The position numbers and the translations under genes are program-made. A model generated the notes under the pieces. The model did no database searches and had not been told where the DNA came from. It saw only the letters and a list, made by a program, of their open reading frames with translations. From positions 1-31,812 of the forward strand of contig JAAZJT010000109.1 of assembly GCA_012800215.1 (NCBI GenBank): a stretch of DNA of 31,812 nucleotides, written 5' to 3'. This document shows, piece by piece, positions 8,113-16,310 of the stretch. This stretch comes from Bacillota bacterium. Lineage in GTDB: Bacteria > Bacillota > Dethiobacteria > Dethiobacterales > Dethiobacteraceae. How positions within the stretch are numbered: position 1 is the stretch's first letter; the number at the start of each line of letters is the position of its first letter.

Positions 8113-8259
8113 ATGGAACTGAAATCTAAATATTATTTATCGCTGGAAGAAAGCTTGAAAAAGTATGATATTCCTGCTGAGGCAGCTGAAAAAGCTTATG
8201 ACAGTATTCAGGGCCCAGAAGAAGCATTACTTTCTATCCTTTCCTTTTTGATTACCTGA
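8113..8259 (+). CDS. Conserved 48-aa protein following UroD-like paralog 1
   Basis: ATG 8113 has AAGGAGG (8100-8106) at a 6-base spacing. The product starts MELKSKYYLSLEESLKKYDI, has a likely helical middle (PAEAAEKAYDSI) and a hydrophobic end (LLSILSFLIT). A second copy at 11499 has the same length and is identical at 37 of 48 residues. In the first 25 codons, 13 synonymous changes are seen against 4 replacements, which is the mark of a selected protein. I do not recognise the family. Its fixed position right after the UroD-like gene suggests a partner, accessory subunit or regulator of that protein. Confidence 0.85.
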   Translation: MELKSKYYLSLEESLKKYDIPAEAAEKAYDSIQGPEEALLSILSFLIT

Positions 8260-8282
8260 TTATTAATTAACATAATATGCTC

Positions 8283-8320
8283 CCAAGGCTGGCACCGTGC
8301 ATTACGGGCCAGCCTTTATT
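8283..8320 (+). terminator. Terminator after UroD-like/48-aa unit 1
   Basis: AAGGCTGGC (8285-8293) pairs with GCCAGCCTT (8308-8316), with an inner CCGT/ACGG extension, then TATTGTTG. The same stem core (AAGGCTGGC...GCCAGCCTT) follows the second unit at 11670. Confidence 0.75.
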
Positions 8321-8334
8321 GTTGTCGAGAGTTG

Positions 8335-8403
8335 TCAAAAAAGTTTGCATATAAAATTCATGAAGAAATCGAAGCTGGTCGTGTTGGTGAATTAAAGAGA
8401 TGA
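8335..8403 (+). pseudogene. Degenerate 3' end of a GPH-type transporter gene
   Basis: The frame from 8335 reads SKKFAYKIHEEIEAGRVGELKR and stops at TGA 8401-8403. This matches the end of the intact transporter at 8716, KKLAKIQEEIKAGRVGDL. No transporter sequence can be traced upstream of about 8335, where the terminator of the preceding unit lies. The piece is therefore a remnant of a deleted transporter copy. It even keeps a terminator at 8435 with the CCACTGC...GCAGTG core shared with the hairpin behind the intact gene. It has no start or RBS of its own. Confidence 0.8.
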
Positions 8404-8434
8404 AGCTGCTGTTAATGCAGCATAAAAAGGCTTT

Positions 8435-8475
8435 AAAATACCACTGCAGATGTACTGTTTGCAGTGGTATTTTTT
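8435..8475 (+). terminator. Terminator of the deleted transporter copy
   Basis: AAAATACCACTGCA (8435-8448) pairs with TGCAGTGGTATTTT (8460-8473), followed by more T. It is a strong intrinsic terminator 31 bases after the remnant stop codon. Confidence 0.88.
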
Positions 8476-8535
8476 ATGAAGGCGCCATTGAAAAAAAAGG
8501 AAATGCTTTAAACAGAAGACAGTAAAATCTGAACA

Positions 8536-8564
8536 TTGACAAAATTTAGTAATAATGATATGAT
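8536..8564 (+). promoter_or_regulatory. Strong promoter of transporter/UroD-like unit 2
   Basis: TTGACA (8536-8541) and TATGAT (8559-8564) are separated by 17 bases. The expected start near 8571 gives a leader of about 145 bases before ATG 8716. This also shows that the long in-frame extension beginning at TTG 8536 is not coding. Apart from this, the remnant and two terminators, 8260-8715 holds nothing recognisable. Confidence 0.75.
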
Positions 8565-8715
8565 TTTTTTAGCACATCACTTAGTAAAAGTAAATGTGCT
8601 AAGATATGCGTTTATTTATTGCAATTTTTTCTGTTGTGGGGAGAATTATCATCAACTTGTTCAGAACAACCCTGTAGCTTGTGATGTGTTAAAAATTTAC
8701 AGGGAGGTTAAAAAA

Positions 8716-10176
8716 ATGAGTGATGAACAACAAGTTAGAAGGGATAATTTAACTCGCAATCTTTATTTCTTGCCTCAATTCGGTGCATCTGGCGGAATGG
8801 CGTTTTTCTCATCTTATCTTGCTATGCTGCTGACAGATATTTATATGCTGCCAGTTGTTTTAGCCGGTGCACTGGAGGCCGTCCGTGGTGTTGTGGGCTG
8901 GATTGCCGGGCCCACATATGGTCTCATGATTGACCGCATTACTTTTAAGTATGGGAAGTATTGGCATTGGGTCATTTTTGGTACATTTATAGGTACTGGT
9001 GCTAATACACTGACATTTATTTTGCCCTCATTGTCAGAAAATCCGCAAAATTTAGCTCTACCCGTTTTTATTCTGGGGCTTGCCATCTCCATATTTGGAG
9101 GGATGGGAGGTGCTGCACTTTCGGCAGTTTACCCGCAGCTAACTTCGGATCCGAAAATAAGGTCATACTTAGCTATTGGCCAAAAAATTGGCCGTGATGG
9201 CGGTAAGGCCCTTTGGGGACTGATAGTGCCACCTTTGCTTGTGTATTTTACAGCGCGCGGTGGTTCCGATGCTGCCGGTTGGGCTTCCATGGCCTATATC
9301 ATCGGAATCTTCGGTATCGGCATCAATGTTATCTATGCATTGATTCTTAAAGGGTCATCCATTGAAAAAAGGGCATTAGCGGAAATAGATAAACCGGCTG
9401 CCCAAAAACAAAGAGTGCCTCTCACTCTAGTTTTCAAAACAGTAATTACCAATAAAGCTTTATTGGCTATCTTTTCTTGTCTATCTATTCACAAGATTTA
9501 TTACTTCTTTCAGATACTTACAGCATCGTATTATTTTCGCTATGTCATCGGCGATTTAGCAAGATTAGGTTTCTTTATGACTGCCTTTAACTTAAGTGCC
9601 GTATTGGGTTCAATCTTTGGCGGTGCTATTTGGATCAGAATATTTAAAGATTCTAAAAGAAGTTTCGTGGCTGCCGGGGTGACACACTTAATATTTCTGG
9701 CTATATTAACTGTTATTATTCGCAATGCCTCAGTTACTGTCTTCCTGCTATTTGTCGCTTTGGCCAGTTTCTTTGCCGGTGTAATTGAAGCTTATCTGAT
9801 GCCTTTATTTGCAGCTGCGGCTGACTGGCATGCCTGGAAGACCGGTGAGCGTTCCGACGGTCTGACCATGTCAACATTTAATTTGTCTGTAGTTTTGGGC
9901 ACCACAGTTTCCACGATTATCAGAACGGCGATGTTGGCTGCGGTGGGATATAATGCAGCAGCTTACGCCGAAGGTGCTTTACCTTCAGAAGCAGTATTAA
10001 ACCTTTTTAGAAATTTCCAATCTTTGTACCCTCTTTTGTTTGGTATAGTTGCTTTTGGCATTGTGCAGCTATTTTACCCGATTACAGATAAAAAACTGGC
10101 CAAAATTCAGGAGGAAATCAAGGCAGGCCGTGTAGGAGATTTAAGAAATGAGGAGGTAGTAAATAGTATAGTCTAG
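8716..10176 (+). CDS. GPH/MFS-type symporter 1
   Basis: A 486-residue, strongly hydrophobic protein of the glycoside-pentoside-hexuronide:cation symporter group (COG2211) within the MFS. Family traits are TDIYMLPVVLAGALEAV in an early helix, a DRIT...GKYWHWV cytoplasmic loop equivalent to the DRTxxxxGKFRPW motif, and the C-terminal FYPITDKKLAKIQEEI tail. ATG 8716 is chosen because AGGGAGG (8701-8707) lies 8 bases upstream; the frame is open further up but runs through the promoter. It is cotranscribed with UroD-like paralog 2, suggesting it imports that protein's substrate. A related symporter is at 16385, and a degraded tail of another lies just upstream. Substrate unknown. Confidence 0.87.
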   Translation: MSDEQQVRRDNLTRNLYFLPQFGASGGMAFFSSYLAMLLTDIYMLPVVLAGALEAVRGVVGWIAGPTYGLMIDRITFKYGKYWHWVIFGTFIGTGANTLTFILPSLSENPQNLALPVFILGLAISIFGGMGGAALSAVYPQLTSDPKIRSYLAIGQKIGRDGGKALWGLIVPPLLVYFTARGGSDAAGWASMAYIIGIFGIGINVIYALILKGSSIEKRALAEIDKPAAQKQRVPLTLVFKTVITNKALLAIFSCLSIHKIYYFFQILTASYYFRYVIGDLARLGFFMTAFNLSAVLGSIFGGAIWIRIFKDSKRSFVAAGVTHLIFLAILTVIIRNASVTVFLLFVALASFFAGVIEAYLMPLFAAAADWHAWKTGERSDGLTMSTFNLSVVLGTTVSTIIRTAMLAAVGYNAAAYAEGALPSEAVLNLFRNFQSLYPLLFGIVAFGIVQLFYPITDKKLAKIQEEIKAGRVGDLRNEEVVNSIV

Positions 10177-10196
10177 TCGCACAGAAATGTTGGCCT

Positions 10197-10227
10197 GATC
10201 CACTGCTAAGATACATGGCAGTGAATC
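10197..10227 (+). other. Hairpin between symporter 1 and UroD-like paralog 2
   Basis: GATCCACTGC (10197-10206) pairs with GCAGTGAATC (10218-10227) with one mismatch. It lacks a T-tract, so it is probably a weakened relative of the terminator at 8435, allowing read-through into the next gene or marking an RNA processing site. Confidence 0.4.
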
Positions 10228-10314
10228 AGCTTATTTATGTAATCTTGCTGCAGTAATTTACTTAAGGCGGATTAAAGCAAAATGCTTATTAAAATTACTA
10301 AAGGAGGGTTTATC

Positions 10315-11481
10315 TTGGATAACTTAGCAGCAATGAAAGAGCAGTCAGAACGCAGGAATCAGAATTATATCGACGTGTATGAAGGAAGGATTCCTAAAGA
10401 GCTCCCCATTTCAGTAGGAGTAGATGGTGCGGCAGCGTTAGAGTATGCCGGCAAAAACCTAATACTGGACCAGTATAATGCCGATGCGATGATTGAAGCG
10501 ATGGACTATGTTAATGGACTTTTTGACACAGACTCAGTTGTAGGTTTTTCCAGCAGGTTGCCATCTTTTTATCAACTTTTAGGAGCAGAAAACTACAAAA
10601 TGGGTGCTGACGGCTTTATGCAGCATCCAAATATTGCTGGTATGGAGCCGGAGGATTATGATGCCTTAATTGAAGACCCTATTGCTGTCTGTTGGGAAAA
10701 AGTGGTTCCAAAGTACTATAAAGAACTGGCTAAGCCGTTCCCGCATAATGTTATAGCCATTTTAAAGTTCCAGGCATCAAGACAGGCTATTATGTCCAAA
10801 GTTGGTCCAGCAATGGGAAAACTGGCTGCCAAATATGGTAAACTAACTCGCAGTTTTAGTGCAGGCAGGACTAGAGCCCCCTTTGATTTGCTGGCCGATA
10901 CATTTAGGTCCTTTACTGGTGTGAGTACAGATATTCGCAGAATGCCGGATAAGGTTTTAGAAGCGGTGGAAGCTTTATACCCGCTTTGCATAAAGATGGG
11001 GATGGGCAATGTTCCTCCTTCCAGGACGGTACGTGTTGGTATAGCACTGCATATGCCAACTTTTATGCGTGAGAAGGATTTCGCCAAGTTCTGGTGGCCT
11101 ACCTATAAACGGCAAGTAGAGGAATTTGTCAATATTGGCTTTGGCGTTAATATGTTCTGTGAAGATAACTGGATGCGCTATCTGGATTATCTCTACGAGC
11201 TGCCGGCCGGCTGCGAAATGCAGTTTGAATATGGCGATCCAAAAGTCATTAAAGCGAAACTGGGTGAAAAACATATTATTCAGGGTTTATATCCTGTATT
11301 GTTGCTGCGTACCGGCACAGTAGAAGAGGTTGAGAGTAAAGCCAAAGAATTAATAGATGTTTTAGCACCGGGTGGCAATTATATCTTTGGCCTTGACAAA
11401 GGTGTTTTAAGAGCCTCTGATGCGAAAGTAGAGAATTTGCAAGCACTGTTAAAGACTGTACGCGAGTACGGTAAATATTAA
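10315..11481 (+). CDS. UroD-superfamily protein, methyltransferase-like (paralog 2)
   Basis: A 388-residue close paralog of the gene at 6931, colinear from RNQNxIDVYEGRIPK to the final REYGKY. It is not HemE. It keeps FCEDNW, QFEYGDP and KHIIQG and likewise lacks the MtaA H-x-C...C zinc pattern. TTG 10315 is the start: AAGGAGGG at 10301-10308 overlaps the upstream ATG 10282 reading, is 7 bases from the TTG, and the resulting N-terminus aligns with paralog 1. It follows symporter 1 and is followed, 17 bases later, by the second 48-aa gene, so the unit is symporter/UroD-like/48-aa. Function is probably methyl transfer or a related reaction on an imported small molecule, but this is inference. 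Confidence 0.83.
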   Translation: MDNLAAMKEQSERRNQNYIDVYEGRIPKELPISVGVDGAAALEYAGKNLILDQYNADAMIEAMDYVNGLFDTDSVVGFSSRLPSFYQLLGAENYKMGADGFMQHPNIAGMEPEDYDALIEDPIAVCWEKVVPKYYKELAKPFPHNVIAILKFQASRQAIMSKVGPAMGKLAAKYGKLTRSFSAGRTRAPFDLLADTFRSFTGVSTDIRRMPDKVLEAVEALYPLCIKMGMGNVPPSRTVRVGIALHMPTFMREKDFAKFWWPTYKRQVEEFVNIGFGVNMFCEDNWMRYLDYLYELPAGCEMQFEYGDPKVIKAKLGEKHIIQGLYPVLLLRTGTVEEVESKAKELIDVLAPGGNYIFGLDKGVLRASDAKVENLQALLKTVREYGKY

Positions 11482-11498
11482 GGCTAGGAGGGTATGTG

Positions 11499-11645
11499 AT
11501 GGAGCTAAAGTCCAAATATTATCTGTCATTGGCAGAAAACCTGCAAAAATATGACATTCCTGCAGAAGCTATGGAAACAGCGCAAGATAGCATTCAATTC
11601 CCTGAAGAGTCCACACTCTCATTACTTTTTTTCCTAATTACCTGA
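11499..11645 (+). CDS. Conserved 48-aa protein following UroD-like paralog 2
   Basis: ATG 11499 is preceded by AGGAGGG (11486-11492) at a 6-7-base spacing. The product starts MELKSKYYLSLAENLQKYDI and ends in LSLLFFLIT. It is identical to the 8113 product at 37 of 48 positions with many synonymous codon changes, has no gap, and stops at the same residue. The most conserved parts are the first 11 residues, KYDIPAEA, DSIQ, PEE and the terminal FLIT. No known domain is recognised. The third UroD-like gene (20943) has no such follower. Confidence 0.86.
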   Translation: MELKSKYYLSLAENLQKYDIPAEAMETAQDSIQFPEESTLSLLFFLIT

Positions 11646-11669
11646 TGAAGATATAATAAATTTTTCAAA

Positions 11670-11712
11670 CTAAGGCTGGCGATTATAAAATTCGCCAGCC
11701 TTAGTGCTTTCT
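11670..11712 (+). terminator. Terminator after UroD-like/48-aa unit 2
   Basis: CTAAGGCTGGCGA (11670-11682) pairs perfectly with TCGCCAGCCTTAG (11692-11704), followed by TGCTTTCTT. It shares its stem core with the terminator after unit 1. Confidence 0.85.
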
Positions 11713-11756
11713 TACATAATAGCCAAAAAGTGTAAAAAAATATAATTTTCACAATA

Positions 11757-11785
11757 TTGACACAGATAATAATAAATGCTAATAT
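11757..11785 (+). promoter_or_regulatory. Promoter of the TRAP transporter genes
   Basis: TTGACA (11757-11762) and TAATAT (11780-11785) are separated by 17 bases, predicting a start near 11792 and a leader of about 200 bases. Confidence 0.7.
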
Positions 11786-12000
11786 GTAAAAGTAATTAAT
11801 ACTTTTTTTCTAGGATTTTTTATTCATTGCCTTGCCAAAAAACCCTTTTTTAAATAAATATCTGCTTCTGATCTGCAAAACAACAAAATAAGACAAATTA
11901 AGACAAAAAAAATCAAGATAAAGCAGGATTTTTAAAAAAAATACAGAATACTTAAAAAAGAATAAAGATAGGCCATTTATTAAAAAACGGAGGGATTTTG

Positions 12001-13887
12001 GTGAACACGACGGCTGAGGGTCGCAGCAGAAGTTCTTTAATTACAACAATTGTATCAATTCTTTCAATTTTTCTGGCTATTTTCCATGTATATACTGGAA
12101 TTTCGGGACTTTTGTATACTTATACTCAAAGAGGTCTTCACTTAGGTCTTATTCTTGTTATTTTTATTCTAAATTCTCTGAATAAAGAAAAAGGATTGTG
12201 CGAGAAAATAGTTAATGTGCTGCTTTTACTGGCCACTTTAACTGCTTTTGCGCATCTTTTTATTAATATGGATTATATATCCTATCGTTTTTGGGGAGCG
12301 CCACTAACCCCGCTAGATATAGTAACGGGAATTTTACTATTCGCAGTAGTTTTTATTGTCGGAAAAAGGGTTGTTGGTTGGACACTCCCTATCATTATGC
12401 TCCTAGCTGTTTTATATGGCTTTTTTGGCAATTACCTTAGCGGCGTTTTTAAACATGGTGGTTACGGTTGGCGTACTTTACTGGAGCTGGCAACCTGGAG
12501 CGAAATGGGTATTTTTTCTCAGGCCTTAGGCGTTTCGGCAACCTACCTGTATTTGTTTATCCTCTTTGGTACACTGATTGATAAAATGGGAACAGGGTCT
12601 ACTTTAATGGATTTGGCCAAAACTATTGCAGGGAAGCAAAAAGGTGGGCCTGCAAAGCTTGCTGTTGTTTCCAGTGCTATGATGGGTACTATCTCAGGCA
12701 GCCCTGTTTCTAATGTGCTGACAACAGGTGCCTTTACTATCCCGTTGATGAGAAAACTGGGGTTTAGTAAAGCATATGCCGGAGCCGTGGAGGCTGTAGC
12801 CTCTACAGGAGGTATGATTCTGCCACCGGTTATGGGTGTGCTGGCTTTTGCCATGGTAGACTACTCTGGGATTCCCTATGCTTCCATTGCTAAAAGCGCC
12901 CTTATTCCTGCTCTGCTTTATTATTTAGGTGCTTATATGTCTGTTCATTTTCGTGCTCACAAGCGAGACCTGCAAAGCATGGATGTAGAAGATTTGCCAT
13001 CTGCTGGAAAGGTTTTAAAAAATCAATGGTATACTTTACTGCCGATCTTAATTTTGGCTGTTCCGCTTGTAATGGGTTTTACCCCGCTTTTAACTGTTAG
13101 CTGGGCCATATTATCATTAATTCCTGTCAGTTTTCTTAATAAAGATCGGAATAAATGGCTGACGCCGGCACAGTTGCTGGATGCCGTTAATATGGCAGCA
13201 CGCAATGCTGTCTCCGTAGCACTGCCCACTGCCCTTGCTGGTATTATCGCCGGTGTGTTAGGCGTAACCGGTGTGGGGATTCGTTTATCTAGTGTTCTTA
13301 TTGAATTATCTGGCGGCAACTTATTGATACTACTGATATTGGTAGCAATAATTACTATTATTATGGGCTGCGGCTTGCCTGCACTCCTTGCGTATATTGT
13401 GCAAATTCCTGTTACTATCCCTGCCCTTATTCAGATGGGTGTGCCAACCATGGCGGCACATTTATTCGTGGTCTACTATGCAACACTGGCCTTTATCACC
13501 CCGCCGGTTGGAGGTGCCCTCTATGCAGCTATGGCCATGTCCAATTCTTCGCTGATGGAGATTGGTAAAGAGGCGGTAAAAATTGCTTTGCCGGGCTTTC
13601 TCGCTCCCTTTATGTTTGTTTATATTCCAGACTTGTTGCTAATTACTGAGTTTGGTATAAGTTCATTCTTAATGGTGTTAACAGCAATTTTAGGCATTAT
13701 TATTTTAGCTTCCAGTGTGGAAGGTTATTTATTCAATCATTTATCAATCCCAATGCGACTGTTATTTGCAGTAGCTGCACTTTTACTAATTGTTCCCAAT
13801 AACTTAATTGGAGTAGCAACTATTGCAGTGCTGGCGATCCTCTTCTTCTTTAATATGAAAAAGACTAATTCAAGTTTAATTAAATAA
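12001..13887 (+). CDS. Fused TRAP transporter permease (DctQM type)
   Basis: A 628-residue integral membrane protein joining the small (4-helix) and large (12-helix) TRAP subunits, as is usual for TAXI-type systems. Typical segments are GFFGNYLSG, SSAMMGTISGSPVSNVLTTG, VEAVASTGGMILPPVMG and GCGLPALLAYIVQIP. GTG 12001 is preferred to TTG 11998 because GGAGGG (11989-11994) is 6 bases before it. TRAP systems use an ion gradient, not ATP, to import organic acids or related solutes delivered by an extracytoplasmic receptor. The receptor gene follows 110 bases downstream. The substrate is not evident, but the position beside UroD-like, glycerate and corrinoid genes suggests a small carboxylate. Confidence 0.93.
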   Translation: MNTTAEGRSRSSLITTIVSILSIFLAIFHVYTGISGLLYTYTQRGLHLGLILVIFILNSLNKEKGLCEKIVNVLLLLATLTAFAHLFINMDYISYRFWGAPLTPLDIVTGILLFAVVFIVGKRVVGWTLPIIMLLAVLYGFFGNYLSGVFKHGGYGWRTLLELATWSEMGIFSQALGVSATYLYLFILFGTLIDKMGTGSTLMDLAKTIAGKQKGGPAKLAVVSSAMMGTISGSPVSNVLTTGAFTIPLMRKLGFSKAYAGAVEAVASTGGMILPPVMGVLAFAMVDYSGIPYASIAKSALIPALLYYLGAYMSVHFRAHKRDLQSMDVEDLPSAGKVLKNQWYTLLPILILAVPLVMGFTPLLTVSWAILSLIPVSFLNKDRNKWLTPAQLLDAVNMAARNAVSVALPTALAGIIAGVLGVTGVGIRLSSVLIELSGGNLLILLILVAIITIIMGCGLPALLAYIVQIPVTIPALIQMGVPTMAAHLFVVYYATLAFITPPVGGALYAAMAMSNSSLMEIGKEAVKIALPGFLAPFMFVYIPDLLLITEFGISSFLMVLTAILGIIILASSVEGYLFNHLSIPMRLLFAVAALLLIVPNNLIGVATIAVLAILFFFNMKKTNSSLIK

Positions 13888-13997
13888 TAGAGAGAAAAGT
13901 AAAAATGCTAAGTTTATAAGGGGGGGTGAAAGTTAGTTTAGTTTTCCTGAGCAAGAGAGAGAGAAGTGTTATTTTAACATTACAAGGAGGCAAGCTA

Positions 13998-14972
13998 ATG
14001 AAAAAAATTGGGAAAGTATCACTTGTTGTTTTCTTAATTGCCCTGTTGGCCTTAGCCGGTTGTTCCCAGGGTAATGGTGGCAAGGATGACGAAAAAGTGC
14101 CTACCGCCAGAATACTGACTGGACCTCCCGGTTTAACAGTGCATACCGTTGGCAGTACTCTTTCTGAGTATATAAAGGATTCTTTGGTTTTAACAGTGGA
14201 ACCAGGCTCCACCAACGGCAATGCCATGTCGGTTAACAACAAAGAAGCTGAGTTCGGTATTTCCATGACTACGGCAGTAGTTAATGGCTTTAATGGTAAA
14301 GAATTTTATGCAGATAAAGGCAAATTGGAAAACATAAGAGTTATTGCCACTCTCTGGCATCACTATATCTTACCTGTCACTACTAATAAAGATTTAAAGC
14401 ATATTGACCAACTAAAGGGCGCTAAGTTAACTGCCGGACCTCCGGGAGGCGATTCGGAGCCACTGGTTAAGAAATATTTAAGCTATACTGGCTTGACGGA
14501 AGATGATTACACCATTATTCCCTTTGGTTTCCAGGAAGGAGCAGAAGCTTTAAAGAACCGTCAGATTGATTTACTTTTCAGCGGTGCACCTTTCCCCAAC
14601 CCTCTCCAGGAGGATATAGGTAAAACTCAGGGCGGACGTTATATTAATGCAGGCAAAGAAAATGCAGAGCGTTTAGCCAAAGAGTATGACGGCCTATATC
14701 TGGTTGAATTTAAAGAAGGTGCCCAGGGGCTCGAGTTAGATAAACCCTACTATACAGTTAGTTATAAGGCTGTGCTGATTACACACGTGGATGTGCCGGA
14801 AGAAACAGTCTATACAATAACTAAGGGTCTTTACGATAATTATACACGCATGGGTGATGCTGTCGGTAATATGCGCACATTCCCCATTGAAGAGTTAATG
14901 ACTGATGTTGGTGGCGTGCCCTATCATGATGGCGCACTTAAGTTCTATAACGAAGTCGGCTTAGCTGAGTAG
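13998..14972 (+). CDS. TAXI-family TRAP solute receptor (lipoprotein)
   Basis: A 324-residue extracytoplasmic receptor for the fused TRAP permease just upstream. A lipoprotein signal is visible, with lipobox LAGC and Cys 22. The mature part has TAXI features: the GPPGLTVHTVGSTLSEYI opening, a VEPGSTNGNAMSVNNKEAEFGI segment close to the characteristic GSxxN motif, and AKLTAGPPGGDSEPLV in the second lobe. AAGGAGG (13984-13990) lies 7 bases before ATG 13998; the upstream in-frame GTG 13926 has a G-run fused to it and would spoil the signal peptide, so it is rejected. In this Gram-positive setting the receptor is expected to be membrane-anchored. Confidence 0.92.
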   Translation: MKKIGKVSLVVFLIALLALAGCSQGNGGKDDEKVPTARILTGPPGLTVHTVGSTLSEYIKDSLVLTVEPGSTNGNAMSVNNKEAEFGISMTTAVVNGFNGKEFYADKGKLENIRVIATLWHHYILPVTTNKDLKHIDQLKGAKLTAGPPGGDSEPLVKKYLSYTGLTEDDYTIIPFGFQEGAEALKNRQIDLLFSGAPFPNPLQEDIGKTQGGRYINAGKENAERLAKEYDGLYLVEFKEGAQGLELDKPYYTVSYKAVLITHVDVPEETVYTITKGLYDNYTRMGDAVGNMRTFPIEELMTDVGGVPYHDGALKFYNEVGLAE

Positions 14973-14993
14973 CAGTTAGATTTTAGCAGGATT

Positions 14994-15030
14994 AGAGGTA
15001 GGAACCAGATTATGGTTTTTACCTCTTTTT
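14994..15030 (+). terminator. Terminator of the TRAP operon
   Basis: AGAGGTAGGAACC (14994-15006) pairs with GGTTTTTACCTCT (15014-15026) with two G-U pairs, followed by TTTT. Confidence 0.85.
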
Positions 15031-15113
15031 ATATTTCATTAGCAAACTAAAAGAGGACCTTTATAAGGCGGGCAAGAATTACTAAACAATTATGTTAAAA
15101 TAAGGTGATTGTT

Positions 15114-16274
15114 TTGAAGTTATCTCAGGATAATGCTCAGAATATTGTGGAGGCAATGAGTGGGATTATCAATCAAGATATTAACATGATGGATAGCGAC
15201 GGCGTAATAATTGCCAGTACTGATCATCAGCGCATCGGCCATTTTCATGAAGGTGCAAAAAGAGCTATAAAACTAAAAAAAGAGATTATTATTAGTAAAG
15301 ATAATGAATTTCAAGGCAGTAAAAAGGGAATTAATTTGCCGGTTTTTCTGTGGGATGAAATAGTGGGTGTTATTGGCATTACGGGAGATCAGGAGCATGT
15401 GGTTAAATACGGCCAAATTATTAAGAATATGACTGAGATATTACTCAAAGAGATTTATCTTGAGTCACAAAGCCGCTTGGAAAAAGAAGCAAGGAAGCAT
15501 TTTGTGGAAGAACTAATTTTTCGTAAATTTGAAAAAGTAGAATTGATGGAAACAAGGGCTAGCTTTCTTAGTATTAACCTTGCACTCCCCCGTCGAGTGT
15601 TAGTTTTCGAAATTACCGAAGCAGATGAAATTGAATTTGATAAATGGCAAAATCTCTGGGAGAAAGTTTTTTCATTAATCATGAATGAGTTTAGTTTTAA
15701 TAGCAATAATGTAGTGGTTTCCAATGGTAGTAAAGCAATAGTTTTGTATGTTGATGAAGAGCGCAATAAAAGCACTGCAGAACTTTTAAAAAAAATCATT
15801 GTCAAACTGCAGTCTGCCATCAAGGAAAAACATAGACTACAAATATCAGCAGGTGTGGGTAGAAAGTGTATTCATCCTCAGGAATTACATCTTTCTTATT
15901 TGGATGCGGAAAAATGTTTAAGATTTGCTAAAATGAAGGAAGATAAGCAAATACTTTTTTATGATGATTTAAACTTGGAGTTATTGATAGAAGTGCTGCC
16001 TGTACAAGTTATGAACGGTTTTTGCAATAAAGTGCTCGTCAATAATACACTTAGTAAGAAGGATCTGGAGACGCTTAAGGTATTTTTTAAAAACAATAGC
16101 TCCATTAATGCCGCGGCAGATGAGCTTTATATTCATAAAAATACTTTACAGTACAGGCTAAATAAAATTCATAAACTAACAGGCTTTAATCCACGTGTAT
16201 TTAATGAGGCAGTGATTCTCTATTTTTCTCTTTTGCTGCAGGATTATTTAGTTTGTAATGACTTTGAGATATAG
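15114..16274 (+). CDS. CdaR/PucR-type transcriptional activator
   Basis: A 386-residue regulator with the sugar-diacid regulator layout. The N-terminal diacid-recognition-like domain (about 1-130) contains DINMMDSDGVIIASTDHQRIGHFHEGA and NLPVFLWDEIVGVIGITG; the middle is GGDEF-like and degenerate; the C-terminal PucR-type helix-turn-helix contains NAAADELYIHKNTLQYRLNK. TTG 15114 is favoured over GTG 15105 because AAGGTGA (15102-15108) is spaced for it. CdaR of E. coli activates glucarate/galactarate/glycerate genes, including a GarK-type kinase, and here a GarK-type kinase lies 1.7 kb downstream. A likely binding element occurs before both 16385 and 18012. The effector is probably glycerate or a related acid (inference). 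Confidence 0.85.
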   Translation: MKLSQDNAQNIVEAMSGIINQDINMMDSDGVIIASTDHQRIGHFHEGAKRAIKLKKEIIISKDNEFQGSKKGINLPVFLWDEIVGVIGITGDQEHVVKYGQIIKNMTEILLKEIYLESQSRLEKEARKHFVEELIFRKFEKVELMETRASFLSINLALPRRVLVFEITEADEIEFDKWQNLWEKVFSLIMNEFSFNSNNVVVSNGSKAIVLYVDEERNKSTAELLKKIIVKLQSAIKEKHRLQISAGVGRKCIHPQELHLSYLDAEKCLRFAKMKEDKQILFYDDLNLELLIEVLPVQVMNGFCNKVLVNNTLSKKDLETLKVFFKNNSSINAAADELYIHKNTLQYRLNKIHKLTGFNPRVFNEAVILYFSLLLQDYLVCNDFEI

Positions 16275-16284
16275 TGACAAAAAT

Positions 16285-16310
16285 AAAGTGCTTTTAGAAG
16301 CACTTTTTTG
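16285..16310 (+). terminator. Terminator after the CdaR-like gene
   Basis: AAAGTGCTT (16285-16293) pairs with AAGCACTTT (16298-16306), followed by TTTG. Confidence 0.85.

Larger units (their letters stand above)
11646..12000 (+). other. 355-base AT-rich gap before the TRAP genes
   Basis: It contains the terminator at 11670, the promoter at 11757 and an unusually A/T-rich leader of about 200 bases with A-runs and several degenerate AGACAAA/AGATAAA-like repeats (11888-11970). No coding frame, riboswitch or mobile element is recognised in the leader. Confidence 0.5.

Noticed and set aside
8536..8715. N-terminal extension of symporter 1 starting at TTG 8536
   Set aside because: It runs through a TTGACA/TATGAT promoter, while AGGGAGG points to ATG 8716, where the family N-terminus begins.
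11888..11970. CRISPR-like or direct repeats in the A-rich leader
   Set aside because: The repeated AGACAAA/AGATAAA words are short, irregular and explained by low complexity.
13926..13997. N-terminal extension of the TAXI receptor
   Set aside because: It would bury the lipoprotein signal peptide, and the AAGGAGG site is spaced for ATG 13998.
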